Positions 35,485 through 45,053 of a DNA stretch of 64,000 bases are shown here, piece after piece (positions within the stretch are counted from its first letter, which is position 1; each line of letters starts with the position of its first letter). Below the pieces are notes generated by a model that did no database searches, was not told the DNA's origin, and saw nothing but the letters and a program-made list of their open reading frames with translations. Made by a program: the position numbers and the translations under genes. Origin of the DNA: Peteryoungia desertarenae (GTDB lineage Bacteria; Pseudomonadota; Alphaproteobacteria; Rhizobiales; Rhizobiaceae); contig NZ_CP058351.1 of NCBI RefSeq assembly GCF_005860795.2, forward strand, positions 644,534 to 708,533, written 5' to 3'.

Positions 35485-37557
35485 TTAAGCCAGCGAGCGC
35501 CGGCGTACGAAAAGCGAGGCGAAAAAGCCAAATAGTAGTACGAAGCCCAATGCATCAGTGCCGGGAAGAGCGACAATCATCGATGCTGCTGCCGAAAGGG
35601 CCAGAGCCCTTTGCCAAAGCTTCAAACGGCGTCCCATCCATCCTACGACAGCCGCCCCCCAAAGGCCAATCGCAATCAGTGCCTTCATGACAATATAGGC
35701 AACCGCGGGTGCATATCCGATTGCATTTGCAAGTTGCCCACCCTCCTGCAACATCAGGGCTGGCGTGTAGACTGCCATGAACGGGATGACGAAACCGGCC
35801 GCGGCGATCTTGACTGCATTCAGACTAATCGTCAGCCCACGTTCTTTTGCGATAGGAGCAGCGGCAAAGCAGGCAAGTGCGACGGGAGGTGTCAGGTCAG
35901 CTAGGATCCCGAAATAGAACACGAACATATGGCTGACGATGAGGGGCACGCCCAGTTCCAGCAACGCAGGGCCCGCAATCGACGATGTGATGATGTAGTT
36001 GGGGATCGTCGGAATACCCATCCCAAGAATGATACACGTCATCATGGTGAGGACGAGGCTGAGGAAAAGGCTTTCCTTGCCTATTCCAACGATGAACTGG
36101 CCAAAGGTATTGGCGGCGCCGGTCAGTGTCATGGTTCCGATGATAATCCCGACCAAGGCGCAGGCGATACCAACAGGCAGGGCGGTCTTTGCCCCGTCTG
36201 CCAGCGCGTCACGACATGCGCCAAGTGTTTCCATCCCGCCTTTGACGAAGATGGAGGCAACGACAAGCAGCAAGACCACCGACGCAACGACCCAGATGCC
36301 CCATTGCAGGAAAGCCCCGGCTCCGAGACCCAGGAGCACCCAGAACATCACGCGAATGGTCCCGCTCGGAAGACCAAGTGCCACGCTGCCACCCAAAATA
36401 AGCATGATCGTGAGCCCTAGCCCAACCGTCCCCGCAAACAGCGGGGTATAGCCCGAAAACAACAACCATACGAGGATCGCGAGCGGCAGAAGAAGATGCC
36501 AGCTCCTTTTGATCGCCTGTATCGGAGAGGGCAACTCTTCCTTGGAAAAACCTCTGAGACCCATCCGACCAGCTTCGAGATGCACCATCCAGAAAGCGGA
36601 AGCGAAATAGAGAATTGCCGGGATGAGCGCTGCCTTTACAACCTCGATATAATCCACTCCCAGCGTCTCGGCCATGATGAAAGCAACAGCCCCCATGACC
36701 GGCGGCATGATTTGGCCACCCATGGATGCAGTCGCCTCTACGCCGCCGGCAAAAGCAGGTCGGTAGCCAAAGCGCTTCATGAGGGGAATGGTAAACTGGC
36801 CAGTTGTGACAACATTGGCGACGCCAGAACCGGAGATCGTACCCATAAGTCCGGATGCAAGGACCGACACCTTTGCAGCACCCCCGGTCTTATGACCAAC
36901 CAATCCAAGGGAGACGTCTGTGAACAGCTTGACCATGCCAGCTTTTTCCAGAAATGCCCCGAACAGGATGAACAGGAAGATGAACGTCGACGAAACATAT
37001 GTCGGGATGCCGTAAATCCCTTCTGTACCGAAAGCCATGTGATCGATGACCTGTGCAAAGTCATAGCCCCGATGATCGAATGGCGGGGGCAGGTATTCTC
37101 CAAACAGGCAATAAGCGAGGAACAGGCCAGCGATGACGGGCAAAGCTGGGCCCATCAGGACCCAGGCTGCTGCGAAGATCAGTGCGATTGTCAGGACCCC
37201 GACCATGATGTCCCGATCCAGCGGGTCTCCGGCGCGCAGAAGCAAAGGCTCGTATTCGACCCATTGATAGCCAGCCAGGAAAACAGCAAGTGCTGCAAGC
37301 GCCCATGCCACCAGCTTGGTGCCCAAGCTGTTTGTCCGCTGGAGCGCGAGCAGTGGGAATACCAGAAGCAGCAAGAAGCCAACATGGACGGCGCGCGTGA
37401 TCTGGCTCGCGAAATCGACCAGATGGGCGGCAGTCATGATTTGAAATACAGAAAAGGTAACTGCGATCCAGAACAGCAATCGACCCTCGCGCGTTGCCGC
37501 AAACCCTGCAGCAAGGGGATCATGAGCAGACGAGGCACCATCGTCAGTCTTAGTCAT
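35485..37557 (-). CDS. TRAP transporter fused permease (DctQ-DctM fusion)
   Basis: The 690-aa protein has about 16-18 hydrophobic segments: an N-terminal four-helix DctQ-like part followed by a large DctM-like permease. Family stretches include GGAAKVSVLASGLMGTISGS, EATASMGGQIMPPVMGAVAF, GMGIPTIPNYIITSSIAGPA and LTPPVALACFAAAPIAKERG. Such 4TM/12TM fusions work with TAXI-type binding proteins to import organic acids using the sodium gradient. It is preceded by its binding protein on the same strand and followed by the sensor kinase and response regulator. Confidence 0.94.
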   Translation of the reverse strand: MTKTDDGASSAHDPLAAGFAATREGRLLFWIAVTFSVFQIMTAAHLVDFASQITRAVHVGFLLLLVFPLLALQRTNSLGTKLVAWALAALAVFLAGYQWVEYEPLLLRAGDPLDRDIMVGVLTIALIFAAAWVLMGPALPVIAGLFLAYCLFGEYLPPPFDHRGYDFAQVIDHMAFGTEGIYGIPTYVSSTFIFLFILFGAFLEKAGMVKLFTDVSLGLVGHKTGGAAKVSVLASGLMGTISGSGVANVVTTGQFTIPLMKRFGYRPAFAGGVEATASMGGQIMPPVMGAVAFIMAETLGVDYIEVVKAALIPAILYFASAFWMVHLEAGRMGLRGFSKEELPSPIQAIKRSWHLLLPLAILVWLLFSGYTPLFAGTVGLGLTIMLILGGSVALGLPSGTIRVMFWVLLGLGAGAFLQWGIWVVASVVLLLVVASIFVKGGMETLGACRDALADGAKTALPVGIACALVGIIIGTMTLTGAANTFGQFIVGIGKESLFLSLVLTMMTCIILGMGIPTIPNYIITSSIAGPALLELGVPLIVSHMFVFYFGILADLTPPVALACFAAAPIAKERGLTISLNAVKIAAAGFVIPFMAVYTPALMLQEGGQLANAIGYAPAVAYIVMKALIAIGLWGAAVVGWMGRRLKLWQRALALSAAASMIVALPGTDALGFVLLFGFFASLFVRRRSLA

Positions 37558-37621
37558 TCGTTTCTCCCGAAAAGAAAAAGGGAGGGGTCAACGACACCCA
37601 CCCAATTCGCCCTTGGCCTGG

Positions 37622-38581
37622 TTACTTGATCAGGCCGACTTCGCGGTAGTAGCGCTCTGCACCCGGATGAAGCGGTACAGGCATCCCCTGCAAGGCACCT
37701 TCGAGAGTGATCGCCTCTGCGGCTTTATGGGCTGCGGACAATTCCGAGAGGTTGTCGAACAGCAACTTGGTCATATGATAGACTGTCTCTTCGCTGACAT
37801 CTGCATGGGTCAGGAAGTAGTTGCCTACTGCCAAAGTCTGCACGTCCTTCGTCTGACCTTCATATGTACCGGCAGGAATGACTGCGGCCACATAGGGCGC
37901 TCCGAGCTTGTCAGCGACGTCCGGCGGTATGGACACAATCGTCGTTGCAACCGATGTGGAAAGATCCTTCAGCGAAGCCACACCCAGACCTGCAGATTGC
38001 AGAGTGGCGTCCAACTGGCGGTTCTTCATGAGTTCAATTGATTCAGCGAAGGGCAGATACTCCGTTTTGCTCAAATCATCGTAGCTCATCCCCAGGGCAC
38101 CCAAAATCGCACGCGCATTGAGCTCAGTTCCGGATTTTGCGGCCCCTACAGACATGGACTTGCCCATGATGTCGGTAATGGAAACGACACCGCTCTCTGC
38201 ACTTGCCGCGATCTGAATGAAGTTTGGGTAAGCGGCGGCTATGCCGCGAAGCTTGTCAAGCGGAGCCTTGAAACCAGCGTCCGCATCGCCTTCCCAGCCC
38301 AGTTTCACCGTGTCACCGAGAGCAATGGCAAATTCGCCTTTGCCCTGCTGAAGAAGGTTGATGTTTTCAACCGAGGCCTTGGTCGCCTGGACCTGTGTCC
38401 GAGCACCTTCGATGCCTTCTCCATAAACCTTGGAAAGGGCAACTCCGATAGGATAATACACACCCGAGGTGCCACCGGTCAGAATGTTGATAAACTGGTC
38501 AGCTTGGGCGGCTACAGGCATGAGCGCCATAGCTGCAACAGAAATCATCACGCGCGAAACGCGTATCACTTTCTTCGTCAT
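37622..38581 (-). CDS. TAXI-family TRAP transporter solute-binding protein
   Basis: The roughly 319-aa periplasmic protein has a Sec signal peptide (VSRVMISVAAMALMPVAAQA, cleavage after AQA) and TAXI-family features: ILTGGTSGVYYPIGVALSKV, LQQGKGEFAIALGDTV and VGAAKSGTELNARAIL. It delivers solute to the fused TRAP permease downstream. The ATG at 38581 has GGAGGG upstream, and an in-frame TTG four codons earlier is rejected. The ligand is unknown; TAXI proteins are reported to bind glutamate, ketoacids or similar acids. Confidence 0.94.
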   Translation of the reverse strand: MTKKVIRVSRVMISVAAMALMPVAAQADQFINILTGGTSGVYYPIGVALSKVYGEGIEGARTQVQATKASVENINLLQQGKGEFAIALGDTVKLGWEGDADAGFKAPLDKLRGIAAAYPNFIQIAASAESGVVSITDIMGKSMSVGAAKSGTELNARAILGALGMSYDDLSKTEYLPFAESIELMKNRQLDATLQSAGLGVASLKDLSTSVATTIVSIPPDVADKLGAPYVAAVIPAGTYEGQTKDVQTLAVGNYFLTHADVSEETVYHMTKLLFDNLSELSAAHKAAEAITLEGALQGMPVPLHPGAERYYREVGLIK

Positions 38582-39254
38582 GTATCCCTCCAACGCGCTT
38601 CGGGCAACCCGATCGTCGTCCCGCTTCCTCTGCGCGCAGGGACCTAATCACGCGGTGCATCAGCTGGAAATACCGAGAGGACGTGGCCAACCAAAGTTCG
38701 TGGCAAAAGGCCACCACGGATCTGGCAGCTTCCTGCCTTTGACATGGATCGGCTTGATGAATCTCTTTTATCAACCTGTTTTACAACACAAAAAAGCAAG
38801 ATCGCTCCAATTGATGTCAGCAATTTCTTGCGCGTTGATTGCTCCATACAAGCGCAAGATCTCCGCTATACCCTCTGAGGGGCAGGGATTTGATGGCTTT
38901 AAGTGCGATGTCAGGTTTACGGGCTCTTCTCCACAGTGTGTCCTTCATCGGCTGGTAGCGGCAATGTCGCTATGGTCAGGCATGCGAAAGAAATCGAAAC
39001 GGTCGCCCGGCGCAGGGGTGACGTTCCCGCATGTCACGCCCACTGTTGACGACAGGGGGGGTGTTTCCGCTGCTGGATCCGCGATCGGCATCTGCCCCGA
39101 TGGTCTTGCCTTGCGCCTTAACAGCGCGACAACCTGACAAGGATTGACTCAGTCGGGCAACATCTGGCCAGTTTGCGATATACAGGGGCGCGAGGATCTA
39201 TGAGTGAGTTAGCGTCAATCTCTCCCGCCACTGTCCAAGTTGAGTTTTGAAACT
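38582..39254. other. Intergenic region upstream of the TAXI-TRAP operon
   Basis: About 670 bp without an identifiable gene. The part next to 38581 must hold the TRAP promoter. I looked for a sigma-54 -24/-12 element on the minus strand and found no good match. The rest is probably decayed sequence continuous with the pseudogene to the right. Confidence 0.5.
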
Positions 39255-40107
39255 TTATTGGATTCCCCACGCCCGAAACCTCCCCGTCATCTCCCTGAGG
39301 CCCAGCTCAAAACAATCCGCCGCGCCGCCTGCGGCGTCACGCCGAGCGTCTTGACGACCATGCCGGTGGACACCAGCGGTCTCGCCATCACCAACTCGAC
39401 CAACTCCGGCAGTTTTGAAGAGGTGCGTCGCCCCTCCAGCTTTCGGTCCATCATCGTCCTGGCCAGCGTTAGCCGGTCATGCTCTTTCATGCCGATGTCG
39501 GCGGCCGCCAAAAGCCCGAGGGCGATCCCGAGCAACCGCGTTTCCCGGTGGCGATGCCGGTGCCGACCGAGCCAGGGGGCGTGCTGAAGCACGGACACCT
39601 CGTTCCAGGCATCGAGGGCGATGATCGCCTGCAGCACTGCCGGCAGGTTTTCGGCCTGACGCAGAACGTTGCGCGATTCGTCGAGCCGGGCAGATCTTTG
39701 ACATCGTCACCATGATCCCCCTCCCCTTCCGCGTCGTTAGCGACCGCCGCCCGAATAACGCCGGCTGTCGTCGCCTCGTCCCCGCCGCCTGACCCGATCT
39801 CCGACGTTTTCCGCAGCGCACGGATGCCATCGGCAGAAAGCGCCCAATCCAGGGATTGGCCGACGATCCGTCGACGAGTGAACAGGACGTCGCGGGCGAT
39901 GGTCAGCTCAAGTGTGGGTTTGCGAATTTCCTTCGTGCCGTCATGGAGGATGATGTGTTCGAGATGGACGAGTTCGCCGTCGATCCACAGCGAGGCGCGG
40001 GCATCGGTTAAGCGGGTGCGCTCGATCCACTCCTGTTCGACCGGCGAACGCGCAATCCGCTCGACCAGACGCGCCAATTCGATCCCGGCGCGGAATGCCA
40101 GCTCCAT
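39255..40107 (-). pseudogene. RHE_PE00001-type rhizobial plasmid protein (DUF1612/HTH), multiply broken
   Basis: Pieces in different frames match one family in order: RARLTDARASLWIDGELVHLEH-like N-terminal sequence (near 40020-39930), LDWALSADGIRALRKTSE, then after a missing base near 39695 LDESRNVLRQAENLPAVLQA and EHDRLTLARTMMDRKLEGRR with KLPELVELVMARPLVSTGM, then after another missing base near 39290 LGLREMTGRFRAWGIQ and a stop at 39255. The middle of the protein is also shortened (WLGRHRHRHRETRLLG). Upstream, ATG-GCT-TAA suggests a nonsense codon at codon 3 of the original start. Members of this family are typical of rhizobial plasmids. Confidence 0.75.
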
Positions 40108-40172
40108 CAGGGCTACTATGCCAATCTTTGCGAGATCTTAAGCCATTGAAATCATAATAGATGATTGCATAG

Positions 40173-40201
40173 GGGAACTCTATAGAAATATTGTAGTTCC
40201 C
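40173..40201. repeat. Inverted repeat upstream of the plasmid-type pseudogene
   Basis: GGGAACT at 40173-40179 and AGTTCCC at 40195-40201 around a 15-base AT-rich spacer. It lies about 65 bp before the pseudogene start and may have been its operator. Confidence 0.45.
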
Positions 40202-40266
40202 TACATGTTGTCCTAGCCGGTTAGCGCTTTAACCACCGACAAGTAACCCGTTATCAAATTTCAAAC

Positions 40267-40283
40267 GTACATGAAGATTGTAC
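40267..40283. promoter_or_regulatory. Candidate operator of the Phd/PIN toxin-antitoxin operon
   Basis: GTACA-N7-TGTAC, a perfect inverted repeat 54 bp before the antitoxin start, suited to autoregulation by the antitoxin. Confidence 0.45.
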
Positions 40284-40336
40284 ATAGTCGAATTCCCTGC
40301 TATCGTCCCCGCAAAATCCGAATGCGGAGGCCAAAA

Positions 40337-40630
40337 ATGCCCCAGACCAGCTACAACGTAAGCGAAGCGCGCAAGAAATTCGCCCAAGTCCTTGAACGCG
40401 CCAATCAGGGCGAAGAGATCGTGATCATGCGCGGCAACGAAATCTACGCCAAAATCGGCCCGGCCTCCGATGGCAGCAAACGGCCCTTCGGCCTCCTCTG
40501 CCATCGTCGCTTGCCCGATGATCTGTTCGATCAACCAGATCCCGTACAGTCCGCCATCGATGCAGGCGACTGGAATGACGATACCGGCATATGGCAGGGC
40601 GACGTCCAGCGTGCCGAACCCAGCAAATGA
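40337..40630 (+). CDS. Phd/YefM-type antitoxin
   Basis: The 97-aa protein starts MPQTSYNVSEARKKFAQVLE followed by RANQGEEIVIMRGNEIYAKI, the N-terminal Phd/YefM fold that binds DNA, then a longer acidic tail (QSAIDAGDWNDDTGIW) that would wrap the toxin. GGAGG sits at good distance before the ATG at 40337. The stop overlaps the toxin start by ATGA. Confidence 0.9.
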   Translation: MPQTSYNVSEARKKFAQVLERANQGEEIVIMRGNEIYAKIGPASDGSKRPFGLLCHRRLPDDLFDQPDPVQSAIDAGDWNDDTGIWQGDVQRAEPSK

Positions 40631-41004
40631 AAGCACTACTTGATAGCCATACCGTCTATTGGTGGCTGATTGGTAGCAATCGTTTGTCTGCAACGGCACG
40701 ATCACTCGTTGAGAACAAAGCCAATGTCATCCTTGTCAGCGCCGTTTCCTTTTATGAACTGGACAACAAGATGCGACTGAACAAGCTCGACCTCAGACCG
40801 CAGGAGCTTAGGGCAGCCGTGGCGGAAAGTGGCCTCAAAACATTGGCCATCACCGATCTGCATGCAGAGCTTGCAGCTAGTTTCGACTGGGACCACCGCG
40901 ATCCCTGGGACCGAATCCTTGCTGCTCAGGCCCGGTTGGAGCACTGCGCGTTGATTTCGACGGATCTTGTGTTCGACACACTGCTCAACGAACGCATATG
41001 GTGA
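40627..41004 (+). CDS. PIN-domain toxin (VapC-like)
   Basis: The 125-aa PIN-domain protein has the acidic residues of the nuclease site: LLDSHTVYWWL (Asp at residue 6), SAVSFYELDNKMRLNKL (Glu), and DHRDPWDRILAAQARLE (Asp pair). PIN toxins cleave tRNA or rRNA. It is translationally coupled to the Phd-type antitoxin, the partner usual for this PIN subgroup. Confidence 0.93.
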   Translation: MKALLDSHTVYWWLIGSNRLSATARSLVENKANVILVSAVSFYELDNKMRLNKLDLRPQELRAAVAESGLKTLAITDLHAELAASFDWDHRDPWDRILAAQARLEHCALISTDLVFDTLLNERIW

Positions 41005-41014
41005 GGATGGCTCG

Positions 41015-41143
41015 TTGAAGATTCTCGTAGAGATCGAAGAAGCAACCTAACGGTTTAAGGAGCTCGTCGACCTGGCAGAGCGCGGCGATGAGATCCTATT
41101 CTGTCGTGCGGAAAAACCTGTGGGAAGGATGATCAGGATGTAA
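41015..41143 (+). pseudogene. Remnant of a second Phd-type antitoxin
   Basis: Reading from TTG at 41015 gives KILVEIEEAT, an in-frame TAA, then RFKELVDLAERGDEILFCRA and EKPVGRMIRM before a stop at 41143. The halves match a short Phd/YefM antitoxin core in one frame, interrupted by one nonsense codon and lacking an ATG. It lies 11 bp after the PIN toxin; its own toxin is missing, perhaps removed by the IS element next to it. Confidence 0.65.
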
Positions 41144-41298
41144 GTGCAGGGCGGTCCCCTGAGAAACCGGTGGAAACTGGCAGAGGAAGGCCGGAAACAT
41201 GTACCGCCCGTCACAGAGGTGGCTCGGGAAATCTGAACAGGTGAGATCAGTGTAATTTCTGTCTGAAATCGGCATTATGCCGGGTGACAGGAGAGAGC

Positions 41299-41553
41299 AT
41301 GCCCAGACGACCAAGACGTAATCATACACCTGCTTTGAAGGCCAAAGTGGCGCTTGTCGCCGTGAAAGGCGAGAAGACCATGTTGGAGCTTTCACAGGAA
41401 TTTGACGTTCACGCTAACCAGATCAAGCAGTGGAAAGACCAATTGCTTGAGGGGGCGACCGGGATTTTTGGCGCGGAAACCCGTGTTGAAGATCATGCTC
41501 CTGTAGTGGATATCAAAACGCTCCATGCCAAGATCGGCCAGCTGAAGCTATAA
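41299..41553 (+). pseudogene. IS3-family transposase OrfA
   Basis: An 84-aa HTH_Tnp_1-type protein: HTPALKAKVALVAVKGEKTM, then LSQEFDVHANQIKQWKDQLL and the leucine-zipper start TLHAKIGQLKL. The TAA at the end looks like a mutated Glu codon, since sequence after it (NDF, then SGALTKAG one base out of frame) continues the expected LENDFL-GALTKAG text. Functional transposition is not expected without OrfB. Confidence 0.75.
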
Positions 41554-42116
41554 AATGATTTTTATCCGGAGCGCTCACCAAAGCCGGAGTTCTGGATTGA
41601 GGCGATTTATCGCCGTCCCAACACGTCGAAGCCTGAGCCGGGTCACAAGGTATTCCCGTATCTGCTGCGCAACGTGGCGGTCACAAAACCCAATCAGGTC
41701 TGGGCAATGGACATAATTTAAATTCCGATGGCCAAGGGTTTTGTTTATCTGGCAGCCATCGTCGACTGTTTCACGCGGCGGGTCTTGTCCTGGCGGCTGT
41801 CGAGGAGGCTCTGGCCAAATTCGGAAAACCGGAAATATTCAATACGGACCAAGGCAGCCAGTTCACGTCTACGGCCTTTACCGACGTGCTGAAACAGGCA
41901 GGCATCCAGATCAGCATGGACGGAAAAGGCGCATGGCGCGACAATGTTTTTGTCGAGCGGTTGTGGGGGACGATCAAGTATGAAGAAGTTTATCGCAAAG
42001 CCTATGACAGCGTCAGCACTGCACGAAAATCCCTTGGCCGCTATCTGAGCTTTTACAATCACCTGCGCCCACATCAGGCCCTGGCCATGAAAAGACCCGC
42101 TCAGACATTCGCATGA
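41554..42116 (+). pseudogene. IS3-family transposase OrfB, fragments
   Basis: Fragments of the DDE integrase domain are visible: YLLRNVAVTKPNQVWAMDI then a TAA where a Tyr codon is expected, PMAKGFVYLAAIVDCFTRRV, a deletion and frame change, then VEEALAKFGKPEIFNTDQGS, DGKGAWRDNVFVERLWGTIK and YLSFYNHLRPHQALAMKRPA. The N-terminal third is missing. The element is dead. Confidence 0.85.
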
Positions 42117-42549
42117 GCGGCATAAACTGTGCAGATTCAGCTGGGTCAATACAGATTTTCAATCCGCAGCCCCACTGGTTCACAATCGACCGGTTCGCCT
42201 GAAGGGGCATCATGGCTGCGCCAGCAACGGATGTTTCTGGGCTTAATGCATGGCCTTATCTTTTTCCATAGGGCTATGCGAGCAGCCGCATTTCCTGTTT
42301 CGCGCTTCCCGCAAAATCTGCAATTCGCTCACCCATGGCTGGTAAGCAGTGCGTCGTTCGCACACTTTTTAGTCAATATTGCAAGTGCGAAAAAAATATG
42401 CAAGCCTCCATAAAGCTGAGGGCGTCATTCAGCACGCCCGAGGTTCAGAACGACGCGGATCGAGTCATGAAGGATGTCCATGCCTTGTAGGACGTGCTGC
42501 CAGTTTTTCCGCTATCATTCCGGCCAGTCTCTCGGCGTCGGAGTGGTGC
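42117..42549. other. Intergenic region before the amidohydrolase operon
   Basis: About 430 bp between the IS remnant and the amidohydrolase. No gene or strong repeat was recognised. It should contain the promoter of the second BMP/ABC operon. Confidence 0.45.
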
Positions 42550-43929
42550 ATGGCTGACTACCTCCTGACGGATTGCGAAGCCGTCATCATAAACGAGGGA
42601 AAAGGTCCGAGCGTTCTCAGACATGTCGATATCCTGACTTCTGGAGCGAGGATCGAGGCAATCGGACCGGGGCTTTCACGTCTCGCCAATGCCGCGAACG
42701 CGCAGAGGCTCGACGCAAGCGGCTGGTTTGTCTATCCCGGACTGATCAATACCCATCACCATTTCTTCCAGACATTTGTTCGCAATCGCGCCGATCTCGA
42801 CTGGACCAAACTCTCCGTCATCGACTGGCTCGACAGGATCTATCCGGTCTTCTCCCGATTGACCGAAGACTGTTTCTATCATTCGTCGCTGACCGCCATG
42901 GCCGAGCTGATCAAGCATGGCTGCACGACGGCCTTCGACCACCAGTATTGCTTTCCCCGTCACGCCGGAAAACGGTTGATCGACCGTCAGTTCGAGGCGG
43001 CGGAACGGATCGGGATGCGTTTCCATGCTGGGCGAGGTGGCAATACTCTGCCAAAGTCCGAAGGATCGACCATTCCTGATGAAATGCTGGAGACGACGGA
43101 CGAGTTCATCGCCGATTGCGAGAGGTTGATCGAGACCTATCACGATGCATCGCCCTTCAGCATGCGACAGATGGTGGTCGCCCCCTGCCAGCCGGTCAAT
43201 TGCTATCGCGAGACCTTCGAGCAATCGGTGGCGCTGGCGCGTGACAAGGGGGTGCGGATGCATACCCATGTCGGCGAAGGCGAAAGTCGGGTCATCGAAG
43301 CACGCCATGGCCGGCGCACGGTCGATTACTGTGCCGAGATCGGTTTTGCGGGCGCAGATGCGTTCTATGCCCATTGCTGGGAGTTGAGCCACACGGAACT
43401 TGCACGCATGGCATCTGATGGAACGGGCGTCTCCCATTGCCCCGAACCCGTCTATCTGGTCGGGGCGGAAGTCACCGATATTCCCGCGATGCAGGCGCTG
43501 GGTCTGACGATTGGACTAGGTTGCGACGGCGCCGCCTCCAATGACAATTCCAATCTCATGCACTGCATCCATTCCGCATATATGCTCCAATGCCTGATGG
43601 CCTCACAACGCCAGCATCCGGTACCCGCACCGGTCGACTTCCTCGGCTATGCGACAACCGGAGGCGCAGATCTTCTGGGCCGCGCCGACATCGGGCGGCT
43701 CGCACCCGGCATGGCGGCGGATCTTTTTGCCATCGATACCCGACGCATGGATTATGTCGGAACGCGCCACGACCCCTTGAGCCTGCTGGCGAAGCTGGGC
43801 ATCGGCATGCCGACCGATCTGACCATGATCAACGGCCGGATCGTCTGGGCCAAGGGAGAATTTCCGGGGTTCGACGAGGCAGAACTTGCCGCCCGGGCCG
43901 AAGAAGCGCTTGCGACCATTCAATTCTGA
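42550..43929 (+). CDS. Amidohydrolase, 8-oxoguanine deaminase-like
   Basis: The roughly 459-aa metal-dependent hydrolase of the ATZ/TRZ subgroup has the beta-strand-1 metal motif GLINTHHHFFQT, a strand-5 His in HTHVGEGESR, strand-6 His (FYAHCWELSH) and the strand-8 Asp motif GLGCDGAASNDNSN. It most resembles 8-oxoguanine and hydroxytriazine deaminases, so a purine or pterin-like base is the probable substrate. The ATG at 42550 is chosen because the protein fold begins there (MADYLLTDCEAVI). It is first in an operon with a BMP-type nucleobase importer. Confidence 0.85.
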   Translation: MADYLLTDCEAVIINEGKGPSVLRHVDILTSGARIEAIGPGLSRLANAANAQRLDASGWFVYPGLINTHHHFFQTFVRNRADLDWTKLSVIDWLDRIYPVFSRLTEDCFYHSSLTAMAELIKHGCTTAFDHQYCFPRHAGKRLIDRQFEAAERIGMRFHAGRGGNTLPKSEGSTIPDEMLETTDEFIADCERLIETYHDASPFSMRQMVVAPCQPVNCYRETFEQSVALARDKGVRMHTHVGEGESRVIEARHGRRTVDYCAEIGFAGADAFYAHCWELSHTELARMASDGTGVSHCPEPVYLVGAEVTDIPAMQALGLTIGLGCDGAASNDNSNLMHCIHSAYMLQCLMASQRQHPVPAPVDFLGYATTGGADLLGRADIGRLAPGMAADLFAIDTRRMDYVGTRHDPLSLLAKLGIGMPTDLTMINGRIVWAKGEFPGFDEAELAARAEEALATIQF

Positions 43930-43952
43930 AACATCAAAAACAGGGGAACAGA

Positions 43953-45050
43953 ATGAAGACCAGCATTACACGCAGAACACTGATGAAAACGGTTGCCGCA
44001 ACGGGTGCGGCAGCGGCAATCGGCACCCGTTTCGCGACCGCCTCCGAGCCTCTTGGGATCACGCTTGTCGTCCCCTCGCCGGTCGGCGATGTCGGCTGGG
44101 GCCATGCCCTCAAGGCCGGACTGGATCCGGTTATCGCCGCCTATGGCGACGGGGTGAAGGTCACGGTCCTTGAGAACATTGTCGAGGGCCCGGATGCCGA
44201 TCGCATCATGAACAAGGCTGTTGCCGACGGAAACAATTTCCTGATCGCGGGCTCATTCGGCTATCAGAATGGCGCTCTGCAGATTGCACGGCGCAATCCG
44301 AAGGTCTCGGTCCTGCATGCATCGGGCTTTCAGGTGGCGCCGAACTTCTCGCCCTTTGCGGCGCAGTATTTCCAGGGGACCTATCTGATGGGCATGGCAG
44401 CCGCTGCTCTGTCCAAGACCGGCAAGCTCGGCTCTGTCTCCGCCTTCGCAATTCCCGAACTGATTACCTCGATCAACGCCTTCACCCTGGGTGCCCAGAC
44501 CGTCAATCCGGATATCGAGGTCTCCGTTGTCTGGGTCAATACATGGTTTGATCCGGCAAAGGAGCAGGAAGCAGCCAAGGCATTGATGTCCCAGGGCTGT
44601 GACGTGATCTTCTCCAATGCGCAGGATACGCCCTCGGTCATTTCGCTGTGCGAAGAGGCCGGCGTCTATGCCTTCAACCTGAATTCCTCGATGAAGAGCT
44701 ACGCGCCCAAGACCTATCTGGGCTGCGTTGCAACCGACTGGTCACCCTTCTTCAAGGCATCCGTTGACGCGCATCTGGCCGGTACGTTCCAGGGAGCCAA
44801 TGCCTTCCTTGGGGTTGCCGACAATGTGGTCAAGGTCGTGGACTGGAACCCGGATATTCCCGCCGAGACGGTCGCAAAGATCTCCGAAATCGAAGCCAAG
44901 ATTGCCGATGGAAGCTTCTCGCCCTTCACCGGCCCGATCACGAAGGCCGATGGCAGTGTTGGCGTTGCCGAAGGCGCAACGCTGACCACTGGCGAAATCG
45001 TCGGCATGGACTGGCATGTGAAAGGTGTCACAACGCCGCTTCCGACGTGA
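43953..45050 (+). CDS. BMP-family ABC transporter substrate-binding protein (Tat-exported)
   Basis: The 365-aa protein begins with a twin-arginine signal (TRRTLMKTVAATGAAAAIGT) and continues with the BMP fold: LVVPSPVGDVGWGHALKAGL, FLIAGSFGYQNGALQIAR, YLMGMAAAALSKTGKLGSVS. AGGGGA precedes the ATG at 43953. It differs clearly from the BMP protein at 20.1 kb. With the deaminase upstream it is likely to bind a purine-type nucleoside or base. Confidence 0.94.
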   Translation: MKTSITRRTLMKTVAATGAAAAIGTRFATASEPLGITLVVPSPVGDVGWGHALKAGLDPVIAAYGDGVKVTVLENIVEGPDADRIMNKAVADGNNFLIAGSFGYQNGALQIARRNPKVSVLHASGFQVAPNFSPFAAQYFQGTYLMGMAAAALSKTGKLGSVSAFAIPELITSINAFTLGAQTVNPDIEVSVVWVNTWFDPAKEQEAAKALMSQGCDVIFSNAQDTPSVISLCEEAGVYAFNLNSSMKSYAPKTYLGCVATDWSPFFKASVDAHLAGTFQGANAFLGVADNVVKVVDWNPDIPAETVAKISEIEAKIADGSFSPFTGPITKADGSVGVAEGATLTTGEIVGMDWHVKGVTTPLPT

Positions 45051-45053
45051 CCC

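Larger units (their letters stand above)
41299..42116 (+). mobile_element. Degenerate IS3-family insertion sequence
   Basis: OrfA and fragments of OrfB of one IS3-family transposase lie in order, with nonsense codons and deletions. Clear terminal inverted repeats were not found, so the outer limits are not set. The right end of coding is at 42116 (PAQTFA stop). Confidence 0.75.

Noticed and set aside
38469..39137. 222-codon plus-strand ORF upstream of the TAXI gene
   Set aside because: Overlaps the TAXI start region, has no ribosome site, and its translation is compositionally odd (Ser/Arg/His-rich) with no family features.
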